Shown piece by piece: positions 1 through 9,600 of a DNA stretch of 64,000 nt (positions are counted from its first letter, which is position 1; every line of letters begins with the position of its first letter). Both the position numbers and the translations under genes were made by a program. Origin of the DNA: Ophioderma brevispina (lineage: Eukaryota > Echinodermata > Ophiuroidea > Amphilepidida > Ophiodermatidae); the NCBI GenBank assembly GCA_023653785.1, contig JAMKCH010057902.1, positions 62,001 through 126,000 of the forward strand. The letters run 5' to 3'. Below the pieces are notes generated by a model that was given only the letters and a program-made list of their open reading frames with translations, was not told the DNA's origin and ran no database searches.

Positions 1-274
1 AAGTGGACAGAAACGAACAATAACGTAAAGATTTAGCCAGTGCTGGCACGAGCATCAACATTTGGGGGGGGGGAAGAACATTTCGGCTGAAAGGTGAAGT
101 AAAATGTTCAGCTAAATCGTGATTTTTTTTCTCTAGCTTTTGTCGACTTTTTATCACATTTTTAGCAAAATGGTGATTTTTTAAAAAAAATTCTGGCTCC
201 ATGCATTTTAGGCAATGACTTTCCGATAAATTTAAAAAAAACAACCTTTGATTTGGTTCGGTTTATTTAGGCCT

Positions 275-557
275 ACTCTCTAAAATCCTTGGACTTATTT
301 TTAAATCTAAGAAGACTTGTTAGCGGGGGACAAAACTTTTCTGGATAAAATTTAAATCAACCCAAAAACAAAAAAACTTGTTTAAAACTCATAAAAATAC
401 AACTTTCAAAATTTAAAAAAAAAATCTAAAATTACTTAAAATAAGCAAAAGAGACTTATGTTTAAGTCTAAAAGACTTATTTTCAAATCCAAAAAGTTTT
501 GTCCCGCTAACAAGTCTTCTTAGATTTAAAACTAAGTCCAAGGATTTTAGAGAATAC
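275..557. repeat. Foldback repeat, arms about 67 bp
   Basis: Bases 275-343 reappear as their reverse complement at 491-557 with only a few differences (shared core: aatctaagaagacttgttag). The roughly 150-bp spacer is AT-rich and holds A-runs. This is the shape of a foldback or MITE-like element. I see no clear target duplication and cannot assign a superfamily. Confidence 0.8.
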
Positions 558-1199
558 TCTTTTGAAACTTGACACCTCAACAAATCCAAGATGGCCGCCA
601 ATTAAATATGGAAATGAGGTCATTTTAATTTTTTTGAAACCTTTACTGCCCAAAATAAAAAAAAATCGGTTTTTGGGTGCAAGTCTTCCCTTTTCTATTA
701 CGCTCGTATTGCACCGATTCTTATCGATTCATTCAAAATTATTTGAAGGGAAGTTTCGCGAACGAAGCCCTTTTCCATGTTTTTGCATTTTTTTCCAAAA
801 AAATAGAAATACTTTTCAGGAATGCTTCTTGGGAATGTTTAGAAATTTATCAACAAAAAGGGCCCATAAAGTAAAAATCAACTAACCAATTTAAACAACC
901 AACCAAATAAACAAAGAAGTTAACAAACAAGCTAACAAATAAAACGCAATCAAATAACTAAGCAAAGCAAGCAACAACAACATCATCAACAACAACAACA
1001 AATACCCACCCACCCACCCACATCCACCAAACAATCATTCAAGAAAGATGCAATGTTATTAATGATTTTATTTCCTGTATTTGGTATGTAAAATTTATAT
1101 TTTAAAATCCGATTTGTAAGATTATTAGTTTTAATCAAAAATGGCAATCATCTTTTGTCTAATCCGTTTATTACTTGATTGTTAGAACTGCATAATTTA
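558..1199. other. No gene seen; low-complexity AT/CA-rich DNA
   Basis: The short open frames here lack recognisable domains. From about 895 to 1022 the sequence degenerates into aac/aaac runs followed by a (ccca)n tract. Nothing else can be supported. Confidence 0.6.
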
Positions 1200-1705
1200 A
1201 TCTCGCCATGGAGATTGATATTAAACAGAATATGGACTGCGGTGTCCAAATTGGTTGTCATTAATAGCATCCTGAAGCTAATATTGGACTTCAACTTTGT
1301 AAATAAGAAGAATTTGACATTTTCAGTCTATTTCTTTAGGTGACCTTTGAGCTCGGTATGCGACATTGGACTTGGTTTGGTTGCGATCAATCTTCAACTT
1401 TGCAAGGAGAGGAATCAGCCTATTTTACAACTTGAATCCAGATGATCTTTGACTTTGGTATGTGACCTTTGACCTCATTAAACATATAGAGGTTTCATGT
1501 GTTATCTATGACCCAAGATTGGTATAAAATTGGCTTGATTGAGCCCATGTTTATTGCTCGCCCACATTTTAAAATTCATAGCGATAAATATTGAAACGTA
1601 AATCATCCAAATTTATCATTATTATGTTTTGGGTCCAATATTTTCCCACACAAGGATCCATACAAACATAACAATGGTTGCAATTGGAAATTTCAACTTT
1701 GCAAA
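1200..1705 (-). repeat. Diverged GACCTTTGACCT satellite, left block
   Basis: Degenerate units carry tgacctttgacctcatt, tatctatgacccaag, and a cattttcagtctattt/cagcctattttacaactt segment. Unit starts are visible near 1337 and 1441. A perfect TGACCTTTGACCT lies at 1463-1475. The same family, on the opposite strand and far more uniform, forms the minisatellite at 41.48-42.0 kb. The segment 1535-1675 is repeated at 3757-3897 on the other side of the inserted LINE. Confidence 0.8.
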
Positions 1706-3697
1706 TAATAATAATAACAATCTTGATATAGCGCCTAAGCAGAGGCCTCTAGGCGCTTCACATAGAAAGGAGCAATTATATCATTATCAATGCGACAAAT
1801 ACAAAAACAATACATAAAATTATAATTTTGAAATTTTCGGTTTTTTTGTTTTTTTGACTTTTTTTAAAATAACCTTAAATAAACTTTAAGTACAATTCAA
1901 CCATGTATTGTATTAGACCACAAAAGATAAGAAGAGACGACACCCCGTTTCCCTTTTCCCCCATACTAAGAACATATGGGGATACACCTGAATCGTCAGC
2001 GGTTAAGTCTTGATCTTTTCTGGATTCAGATGCCTCTACCCTCTCTAATCTGATGAAAACAACTATCCTAGGCAACCGGATTGGATACTTTGGATGAAGG
2101 TAGAGAACAAGAAAAGGAAAGAACAAAATAACACAATATTATATTTAGTGATTGAACTGCATCAGAAATAGGATACGTATCAGGAGCCAAAATGCTGTGT
2201 AAATAGGAATGTCTTCAGAGGTGACTTGAAAATAGTTGCTGACTGAGCTAAGCGGATACTGTTAGGGAGTTTATTCCACAAATGTGCTGCTGCGTAAGCA
2301 AAAGATCTATCACCATAGAACTTCGAGTTGGCTGATTTACTCAGCTGGGAGCAAGAAGATGATCTCAAGGTTCTCGGTGGTGAATACAGCTGGATGAGCT
2401 CAAAGATATAGGCAGGTGACATGCCGTGGATGGCCTTATAGGTGAGAAGCAGAATCTTAAAAACTGCCCTCTGTTTAATTGAAAGCCAATGTAGTTGGTA
2501 GAGAGCTGGTGTGATATGTTCTCGTCGACGGATTTTAAGGACAAGATAGGCAGCTGCATTTTGAACTCGCTGAACCTTGGTCAATTCTCTTTCTGGAAGG
2601 CCATAAAGCAAGGAATTGCAGGAATCCAGCCGAGATGTAACAAAGGCGTGGACCAATCTGATGGTGGATTTTTCATCAAGGTACTGTCGAAACTGCCTAT
2701 TTTTCTTATTGAGAGCCCAGCAGCTTTGCATAATCTGTTAACATGATTGATCATTCTTAGTGATTAGTTTAAGATGACACCATAAGCCAAGGTTCCGTGC
2801 TTCAGCTGACGGATGTATAACAGAATTGCCAATGATCATAGTTGGCTGAGAGTTGCTGGCCGATCTGTTAAAATGAGAGCGAAAGTACAACATCTCTGTC
2901 TTCTTGTCATTTAATATCAGCTTGTTGGATTTACACCAGGATCTGATGTCTGCAATGCATGTTTCAATCTTTTTTATGGCTGCTTCACGATCCCGATGGT
3001 GGAAAGTCAGGTAGAGCCGGGTGTCATCAGCGTAAACAACAGATTGAATACCGTGGGCAGTGATGATATCCTGTAGTGGGGCACTGAACAAGATGAAGTC
3101 AATATAGGTCCAGTAACAGAGCCCTGTGGCCTGTGGGACTCCACAAAAAAAATCTACCGCCACAGGATCTGACGAAGCACCTCTGACTGATATAGATTGA
3201 GTTCGGCCATCTAGGTATGACGAGAACCAACAAAAAGTCCAGTAACACTAGCACAGCCTCTTTTTGTTTGTCAAGAGCAGTCAAGATGTCATTCTGCACC
3301 CGTAAGAGAGCAGTCTCAGTACTGTGATATTGCCGGTATGCCGAATGCATCGGAACATGGAGATCATTATCGATGAGATAAGTCTGCAACTGATTCACTG
3401 CTACTCTTTCAATCACCTTTCCGAGAAATGGCAGATTGGATATAAGGCGAAAGTTTGAGAGGATGTTGGTGTCCAATACAGATTTCTTCAGCAGCGGGAT
3501 TACGGATGCATGCTTGAGAGCTTGGGGAAATATGCCCGAAGACAAAGAAAAGTTGGCAAATTATCCTTGTTATGGCTGGTAACAGATCATCTAGACATAG
3601 TTTTAAGAGAAAGAGAAGCGAAAAGGGTCCAATAAAGGTGCAGGACTTAATCGATGCTGATTTGATGGATTTCAAGACCTCCTCTTCAGACACTTAG
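1706..3697 (-). mobile_element. L2/CR1-type non-LTR retrotransposon, 5'-truncated and dead
   Basis: Read on the minus strand, this begins inside a reverse transcriptase domain near 3697 and runs through the RT C-terminus (stop at 2180) and a 3'UTR. It ends in a GCGCC...GGCGC stem followed by a (TTA)n tail at about 1706-1770. A (TTA)n tail after such a stem is typical of L2/CR1-like LINEs. The element splits a satellite array: related satellite sequence lies directly on both sides. It has several frameshifts and no 5' half, so it cannot be autonomous. Confidence 0.88.
2180..3693 (-). pseudogene. Reverse transcriptase remnant (L2/CR1 LINE ORF2)
   Basis: Four overlapping minus-strand frames together give an RT. 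The N-terminal part (3545-3240) contains LSNFRLISNLPFLGKVIERV. The middle (3163-2760) has CGVPQ and the catalytic YADD, encoded at 3023-3034. The C-terminal part (2731-2180) contains VHAFVTSRLDSCNSLLYGLP, then NAA, HWL and LWNKLP segments typical of L2/CR1. Frame changes occur near 3410-3540, 3110-3160 and 2690-2770. Around 3240 the RT jumps from VLLDF to WFSSYLDGR, so the usual motif A aspartate region (AFDTVDH-like in relatives) is missing through an internal deletion. With that loss and the frameshifts, no active enzyme is expected. Confidence 0.9.
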
Positions 3698-4530
3698 ATA
3701 TGCAGGCTCCCATGTTGTATCTATGGTCCAAGTCTGGTACGAAATTGGATTGATCGAGCCCATATTTATTAGTTGAGTTATGAGTTGCAAAACTTTTAAA
3801 TAAATATTGGGCGGAAATCATCCAATTTTATCATTATTATGTTTCTGATCCAATATTTTCCCACACATGCATGGATCCATACAAACATAATAATGTATGC
3901 AATTGTCTTCATCTTTCCAAATGAGATGAATTTGACATTTTCAGCCTATTTTACAATTTATTCTTAGATGACCTTGACCTCGGTATGTAACTTTTGACCG
4001 CATTATCATATGGAAGTTCTCATGTTGTAGCTATGACCCACTGTTGGTTGAGATTGGACTTAACGTTAAAAAGATAGTGACAAGACAAAAAAGCAAAATG
4101 TGTGTACTAAAACACAATTTTACATTTCAGTCCATTTACAGCTGGACTTCGGATGCCCTTTGACGTTGGTATGTGACCTTTGATCTTATTAACATATGGA
4201 TGTTCACATATTCACATCTATGATCCAAGTTTGGTTACACTTGGTTTCGACAACTTTGCAAATTAGAAATTTTACTTTTCAGCCTATTTTACAACTTGGC
4301 CTCAGATGATCTTTGACCTTGGTATGCGGCATTTGATCTCAACATATGAAGGTTCTCATGTTCATGTTGTATCTATGACCCAAGTTTGGTTGCAATTGGA
4401 CTTTGAATTTAAACGATATTAACAATTAAGAGAAAAAGCAAAAAGTATTACTAAAGACAAATTTTACATTCAGTCTATTTACAACTGGACTTCGAGTGTC
4501 CTTTGACCTTGCTATGTATGCACCCCCTGA
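3698..4530 (-). repeat. Diverged GACCTTTGACCT satellite, right block
   Basis: This continues the satellite beyond the LINE. Unit anchors (ctttgac...ttggtatg) occur near 3965, 4146, 4305 and 4493, giving spacings of 181, 159 and 188 bp. Units share tctatgacccaagtttggtt and cagcctattttacaactt with the 41.5-kb array but have many substitutions and indels, so this is an old array. Confidence 0.8.
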
Positions 4531-4760
4531 CACACACACATACACATGCAGCCAAGCCAAAAAGAGAAGACTTAAAACAGCAAAATTATAAACAAACCCG
4601 CATACTATACATACACATGAACCAAATAAAGCCAAAAAAACAAAAAAAAAAAAAAAAAAAACAATACACATACAAAAAAAGAATACAAAAACAAAATATA
4701 AAACAAACGAGCAAAAAATAAAACAAAAGTAAAACAAAAACAAAGAAAAGTATATTTAAG
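4531..4760. repeat. CA- and A-rich simple sequence
   Basis: A short (CA)n stretch near 4531-4550 grades into long A-runs with scattered C and T up to about 4760. Long open frames on either strand here (Lys- or Phe/Cys-rich) are products of base composition, not genes. Confidence 0.85.
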
Positions 4761-5860
4761 AATTAAGAAAATTATTTCGACATATAAAAATTCAAAAAGT
4801 GTTCCTTTATTCACAGATTACGATGCCGCTCCACAGAGGTGACATGTGTGAACCCCCCGGTAAAGGACCTTTCATGACCGTTATTATCAAAAAAAAAATC
4901 AAATCTATTTGTTTTGTTTTTTCATATACATATGTACACAAATATAATGCAGCACATACACAATTGGATCAGCCGTTACATACGGACAAAGACGAGGCAC
5001 ATAATTCATATGGGGGGAAGTTCGCTGTGTACTATCGAGAGATGTTTGAAATACGTCTTTCCACAAATGCTAACAAAACCTCAAACAATATCAGCTTTTA
5101 TTACAACATGTTTTATTGTTTTCATTAGCATGCATATGCTACTCCCCCTAACAACCCCTACCCATTCAGAACGTATTACGGGCAAACGACTAAAGCGGAC
5201 AAAACACATGAATGTGATTCATAAATACACTCAAAATGGTCCCTTTCAATTTTGCGCGTTGCTTCGTTACGCAAATAAGTGCAGACGACGCCCCCGGCTA
5301 CTGGCAAATAAGAAGCCGGTGATCCGACCTTCATTAGCATAACGAGCTCTGATTGGATACTCGTATTGTGAGTAATCACAGAAAGTTCACCTGTTTTACT
5401 ACCGTAGAGGAACAGTGCGCATCTTCTTACGATGCTTAAACACGTGGGAGATACGGAATGACCAATTTTCATTTTACAACTCCAGTAATTAACCTTTTTA
5501 ATTTCTGTATTTTTATCATCTTTTGAATGTAATACTAATTTCCGCTAATGTGTATAATGATCTAATTGGTAGATTAAGTGTGTTACAATATCCAAATGCT
5601 CACAATGGTTGTCGATGGAAAAAGTTTAAAATGTTATTACGATGCATTTGAATTTCAATATGATGGACATTGTGGGTGGAGCTTGACCATAAGAAGGATG
5701 CAGTTTCAAAATCAAAGTGACCAAACAAAACCCAAACTTTTATTAAACGTGCTAATTTTATGTTAAATGCAGGTAATTTCAAATATTTGTTCTTAGCTCC
5801 ATTTCATGTTTCAAAAGCAAAATAGTATAAGGAATAGTAAATGTAGGGGTATAAGAAAAC
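4761..5860. other. Upstream flank without a recognisable gene
   Basis: Mixed AT-rich sequence. A patch at about 5265-5345 is GC-richer (cagacgacgcccccggctac) and contains cattagcat. Two overlapping open frames at 4799-5342 show no domain, no plausible codon pattern and contain AT-rich filler. The stretch may hold distal regulatory DNA for the exon at 6567, but nothing in it proves this. Confidence 0.4.
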
Positions 5861-6566
5861 TAAGAAGGTGGCCTGAGGAAAAACTACCCGATGTGCGCAA
5901 GGTCTGTCACTTATGCACGGGTATCGTTATGTAGCTCCACCTTCGAGCTTATTTGGGTCAAGCGCTAAATTTATTTGGCATCGGTCAATCGCACAAAAAT
6001 CGGCGCAAACGCGCTTTTCGCTGATTGCATGACGCAGATTTCATTTATTAAACCGAAACAACAGCCCACCCAGTACTACTAATGGTCCAGCCATGGAAGG
6101 CCTTTAACCAATGTTAAATGCGAGCTGCTTGGTCAGCAAGTATCTACGCAAGTCAGCTTGCCCACACGGAGACCTGCAACTTTGTGTCATTTGATCAAAT
6201 CAGGAAGCGGCGTGGTTGCAACTGCCCATAAGCTGAGTTCACATAATTTTCATTCCGAGTTTCATTCAGCTAAAATAGCCGCAGCGAGCCACCGTGCCCC
6301 GTGTCTTTTGATGCTAAAGCAGCAGCCGTCGCTGCAGCTAAGGACGACATTATACAAGACTTTCTTGGTCAATCGGATTTGTTTTTCGGGGACAGAGGGG
6401 GCTTGGTCAACTTTCAAGTTCAGGTGTAAGGTGTATCCTGGGTAACTGAGCCCCGTCAAGCCGTCCGTGCGATATGTGACTAAAGGGCCGCCATTTTCAT
6501 TATCATAACCCCAGTCTTTGTTCACATTGAGCCACGTCCACCGCTATCCCGGCATTTCGGGCGAAG
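5861..6566 (+). promoter_or_regulatory. CpG-richer promoter / 5'UTR region of the MSRRKQ gene
   Basis: Compared with the AT-rich surroundings, this stretch is clearly richer in G+C and CpG (for example ggcgcaaacgcgcttttcgc near 6001-6020 and the dense run 6270-6600). It lies immediately upstream of a start codon that has an in-frame TGA at 6528-6530. I see no TATA box close to the ATG, but a YY1-type GCCGCCATTTTC occurs at 6487-6498. Motifs such as tttgatcaaa (about 6188-6197, TCF/LEF-like) are suggestive only. The transcription start cannot be placed from sequence. Confidence 0.6.
6487..6498 (-). promoter_or_regulatory. YY1-type motif near the presumed transcription start
   Basis: GCCGCCATTTTC is the reverse of the AANATGGCGGC-type YY1 site. 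Such sites are common just around the transcription starts of TATA-less animal promoters. Here it lies 69 bp upstream of the ATG. Confidence 0.45.
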
Positions 6567-6618
6567 ATGTCACGCCGGAAGCAGGACCGTCCCCAGCAAC
6601 TGAAGAGGACCATTGCCG
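6567..6618 (+). CDS. First coding exon with SNAG-like MSRRKQ motif (zinc-finger corepressor family)
   Basis: ATG at 6567 opens a 17-codon exon, MSRRKQDRPQQLKRTIA plus one base, ending at 6618 directly before GTAAGTTTTT, a strong splice donor (exon end in phase 1). The ATG has A at -3, and an in-frame TGA at 6528-6530 fixes it as the first Met of this frame. MSRRKQ at the extreme N-terminus is the hallmark of developmental C2H2 zinc-finger proteins (SALL, BCL11A/B, FOG/ZFPM, ZNF423/521). There it binds RBBP4/7 and recruits NuRD for repression in the nucleus, and it is usually encoded by its own short first exon before a long intron. The P-x-Q-[IL]-K-R-[ST] continuation is closest to FOG/ZFPM. 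The zinc fingers are not in view, so the exact family is inference. It is too short for ordinary ORF finding. Confidence 0.82.
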
Positions 6619-6624
6619 GTAAGT

Positions 6625-9600
6625 TTTTCTTGGTTTAAATCACCATTTCTTGGTCGACTTAGTCCGATTTCGTTCACTTTTACGGTGCTGAAGTTGGACC
6701 AGGGTTGTCTAGTTTTCCACCGAGTGGGCGCAAGCTAAGCCCGCTCGATGTGGTCAAGTGGTGTGAGCTATGGGCCCATCCTTATTTCGTATACATACAA
6801 AATGTAACGTGGCGATTCATGCTTCTGTGCAGTGTGCTTTGTTTGTTTACATGACAGTCAGTTTTAGATTCTCGTAACCTTAATTAAAAATATTACAGGG
6901 TATAGATTAAACGATACTTTAAATCTACCACACTTACCCTAACTAATCACAGCGTGTGATTTACAAATCGACCTTGTCTTACCTCTAGTTTTGGGACGTT
7001 TTTCGAGACCGGTTTATTTAAACCACACACAGAGTACCGAATGTAATTTCGCCTTTACTCAACTTCTATGTTGTACCTCTGTAATGTTCCCCTTTTTGGA
7101 TCTTGTCCAATATGGACTAAAATCGCTAGTACTGTTTGGGAAAAGGGGCATGCAGCATACGCTAGATTTTTACCAGGCATATTTCTGCCCTTTTCATGTA
7201 TATTAAACACGTTGTTTTCGGTTGCTTCTGTCATAAACACAGTACGTTACTGGTAATGTTTTGGTTTGTTTTGGTGCCGCATGTGTGCCATGTGCTCTAC
7301 GCTAGACGGCATGCCCGTACACGCTGCCTATATACTACACATGCAGCAACAGCGATAAATTCGGCAAGCTTATACACTGTACTATATTACTACAGCCCAA
7401 AACCCGATCGCCAATTGTATGGCTATCAATATGATATTATAACCCGGCTCACCTACAGCCAGACATGCAAATGAATTGTCTGTGTGATCTTGACCTTTAC
7501 TAGCCTTTTGTCTGCAACCCCACGATCCATCAATTTGCCCGTCATTCCCCAGACGCGCTTGCCATTAATCTAACCTTATCAAAATTATCAATATCCAATG
7601 CACTTTTATGCCTTGCATCTATTGCCATATTTCCTAAGCATGTCCCTGTGCAATTAACTGCTGAAGAAATTGACCATACATACATAACTGGCATGGTCAT
7701 GATTGGGTCGTAGCCTATGTTGCCCTTTCATATAACAACATAACTGCTAACTGGGATGATTGAACATAGTATGTATGTGAGCTTACGTCAGCAATTCGCC
7801 ATATTATAGCCCCAACACATGTACACTACTAGTGCATGATCTAAACAGTACGGTTATTTCATGCTGCCCTATGCTGTATGACTCATCCCTACATGTACAT
7901 ACAATGGCTTTACTAAGTGGACAGCCCTTTGCTGACCTTAAATGACCTATTTGGACTGTCCTTCTGTGGTCAGTTGGCTCGGACTGTTATTCAATTGTGC
8001 AATAGGTCTTGTAACTGATAAAAACCCTTTTTGGGTCAACACTGGACACTGGCGAATTTCCAACCCAGACCTCAGGGACTTACTTGCCTTGGCCATGGAC
8101 TAGAATGGGTCCAAGTACAGTAGACAAGCCATAGGCAAAACACATGGCAGCTAGCACACTAAAATCAGATTGTGCACTGGTCTGGTGTGTGTGTTGATTG
8201 GTATAAAAATGCAAGGTCACAGTGGCTAGACAGTCTGAGCTAATCCCTTGACCTAGATTTTCCCTCAAGTATGCTGTGCAACCTTGAAGCAATTGCTCCA
8301 AGTAATGGGCTACTCACCAATACCTATTATGGGTGTTGACAAGGTATTATGTAATAGGCTATTAGGCCAGACAAGCCTTGTCCTTAACTGACATTTAACT
8401 GTACACAGTTACCTTGTCAATGGGGATTTATCGAACTACAGCTGCTAAGGACAACATAGTTCAGGCTTGACATTTTGTGGCCTTGGAAAATTAGTATTTG
8501 TTTATAAATCATTGGGCAGGGCTCTTTTGTTAGATTATTCAAAGGGAAAATCACAAAAGGCAAAATGAGAGACAAATATTCATAGAGAATTAAATTTTAA
8601 AAAAAAAAAAAAAACACCAAATTTGACACAAAAACCAAAATGTAATGCTCAATGTAGAGCTTGTCCCAGTCTATGTAATGCATTTATTATAATTTGCTAG
8701 TGAAGTGCACTGTTATGCAATGTTAGAGTGGCCCTCTACCAAGACTGACATGCTGTCCCCCTTAGTTTAGTTTTGAAAACTACTGATACAACATGGTATA
8801 TGTATTAAAAGAGGACATTCAGTATGACAGAGGAGGTATGAAATGACGAAACAAAATTCAGTGGTACCTTATAGGTACGTTTGCCATGTAGTTAAAAATG
8901 ATTAATAACTGAAAAAGTATATCATGAATACCTCCAGTGTTTTTAAAAAGTGCATTTTGTAAAACCTAATAATAAAAAGAGTTTAGAACTACAAAGATAA
9001 CACTGGATTTGTAAAATAGCCTAACAAATAGAGGTTGTTTGAACTACAAAGCTTTAGGAGCAGTTCTTAAGTTTATATGGCCAATGCATGAAAGGTTCTA
9101 AATTTGGATTTTGATTGCATTTGTATAGGATTGGGACTCAACATTTGTATTAATTTTTATGTCTAGGTTTCCAAGTTGAGTTTTTGGCATGGGTATAAGT
9201 ATAACCTTTCCATCCATGGTGGTATTGCCCTTTTTGTGCAAGAATTCTTTGGGATATTGACTTAACTCTTTCTCTCCTTAGTTTCAAGGGTTTCTCACAG
9301 TACATAATCACATGGATATCAAATGATATGATTTAGACCTATTTAATTTGACCTTGATCATAAAACATGGAATACTCACTCCTTGCACCTGAATTGAATA
9401 GTTAAATGTTGGCAATGTTGCTAATGGAAGGTGGAGGTGGCAGCATACTCCATGATGAAGCTCTTGACTCTTGACTGCCCATTGCTATCTTGATACCATA
9501 TCCCCCTCCCTTGTAAAATAAAGTGGTGATAAGCAGTGAAAGAATTCAGTAAAGGTTTTGAAATAAAAAAATAATTTACACCTAGAACGTTTTATTACCT

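Noticed and set aside
588..600. aagatggccgcca as a YY1 promoter element
   Set aside because: It resembles the YY1 core but with CCGCC in place of CGGC, and it sits in AT-rich, repeat-like sequence without any downstream exon.
4426..4814. Hydrophobic Phe/Cys/Val-rich minus-strand frames as membrane proteins
   Set aside because: They are antisense readings of an A-rich simple repeat, which yields Phe/Leu/Cys runs automatically.
4799..5342. Two overlapping 109- and 142-codon frames as genes
   Set aside because: They overlap in different frames, translate A/T-rich filler and contain no domain; they lie upstream of a promoter-like region and have no support.
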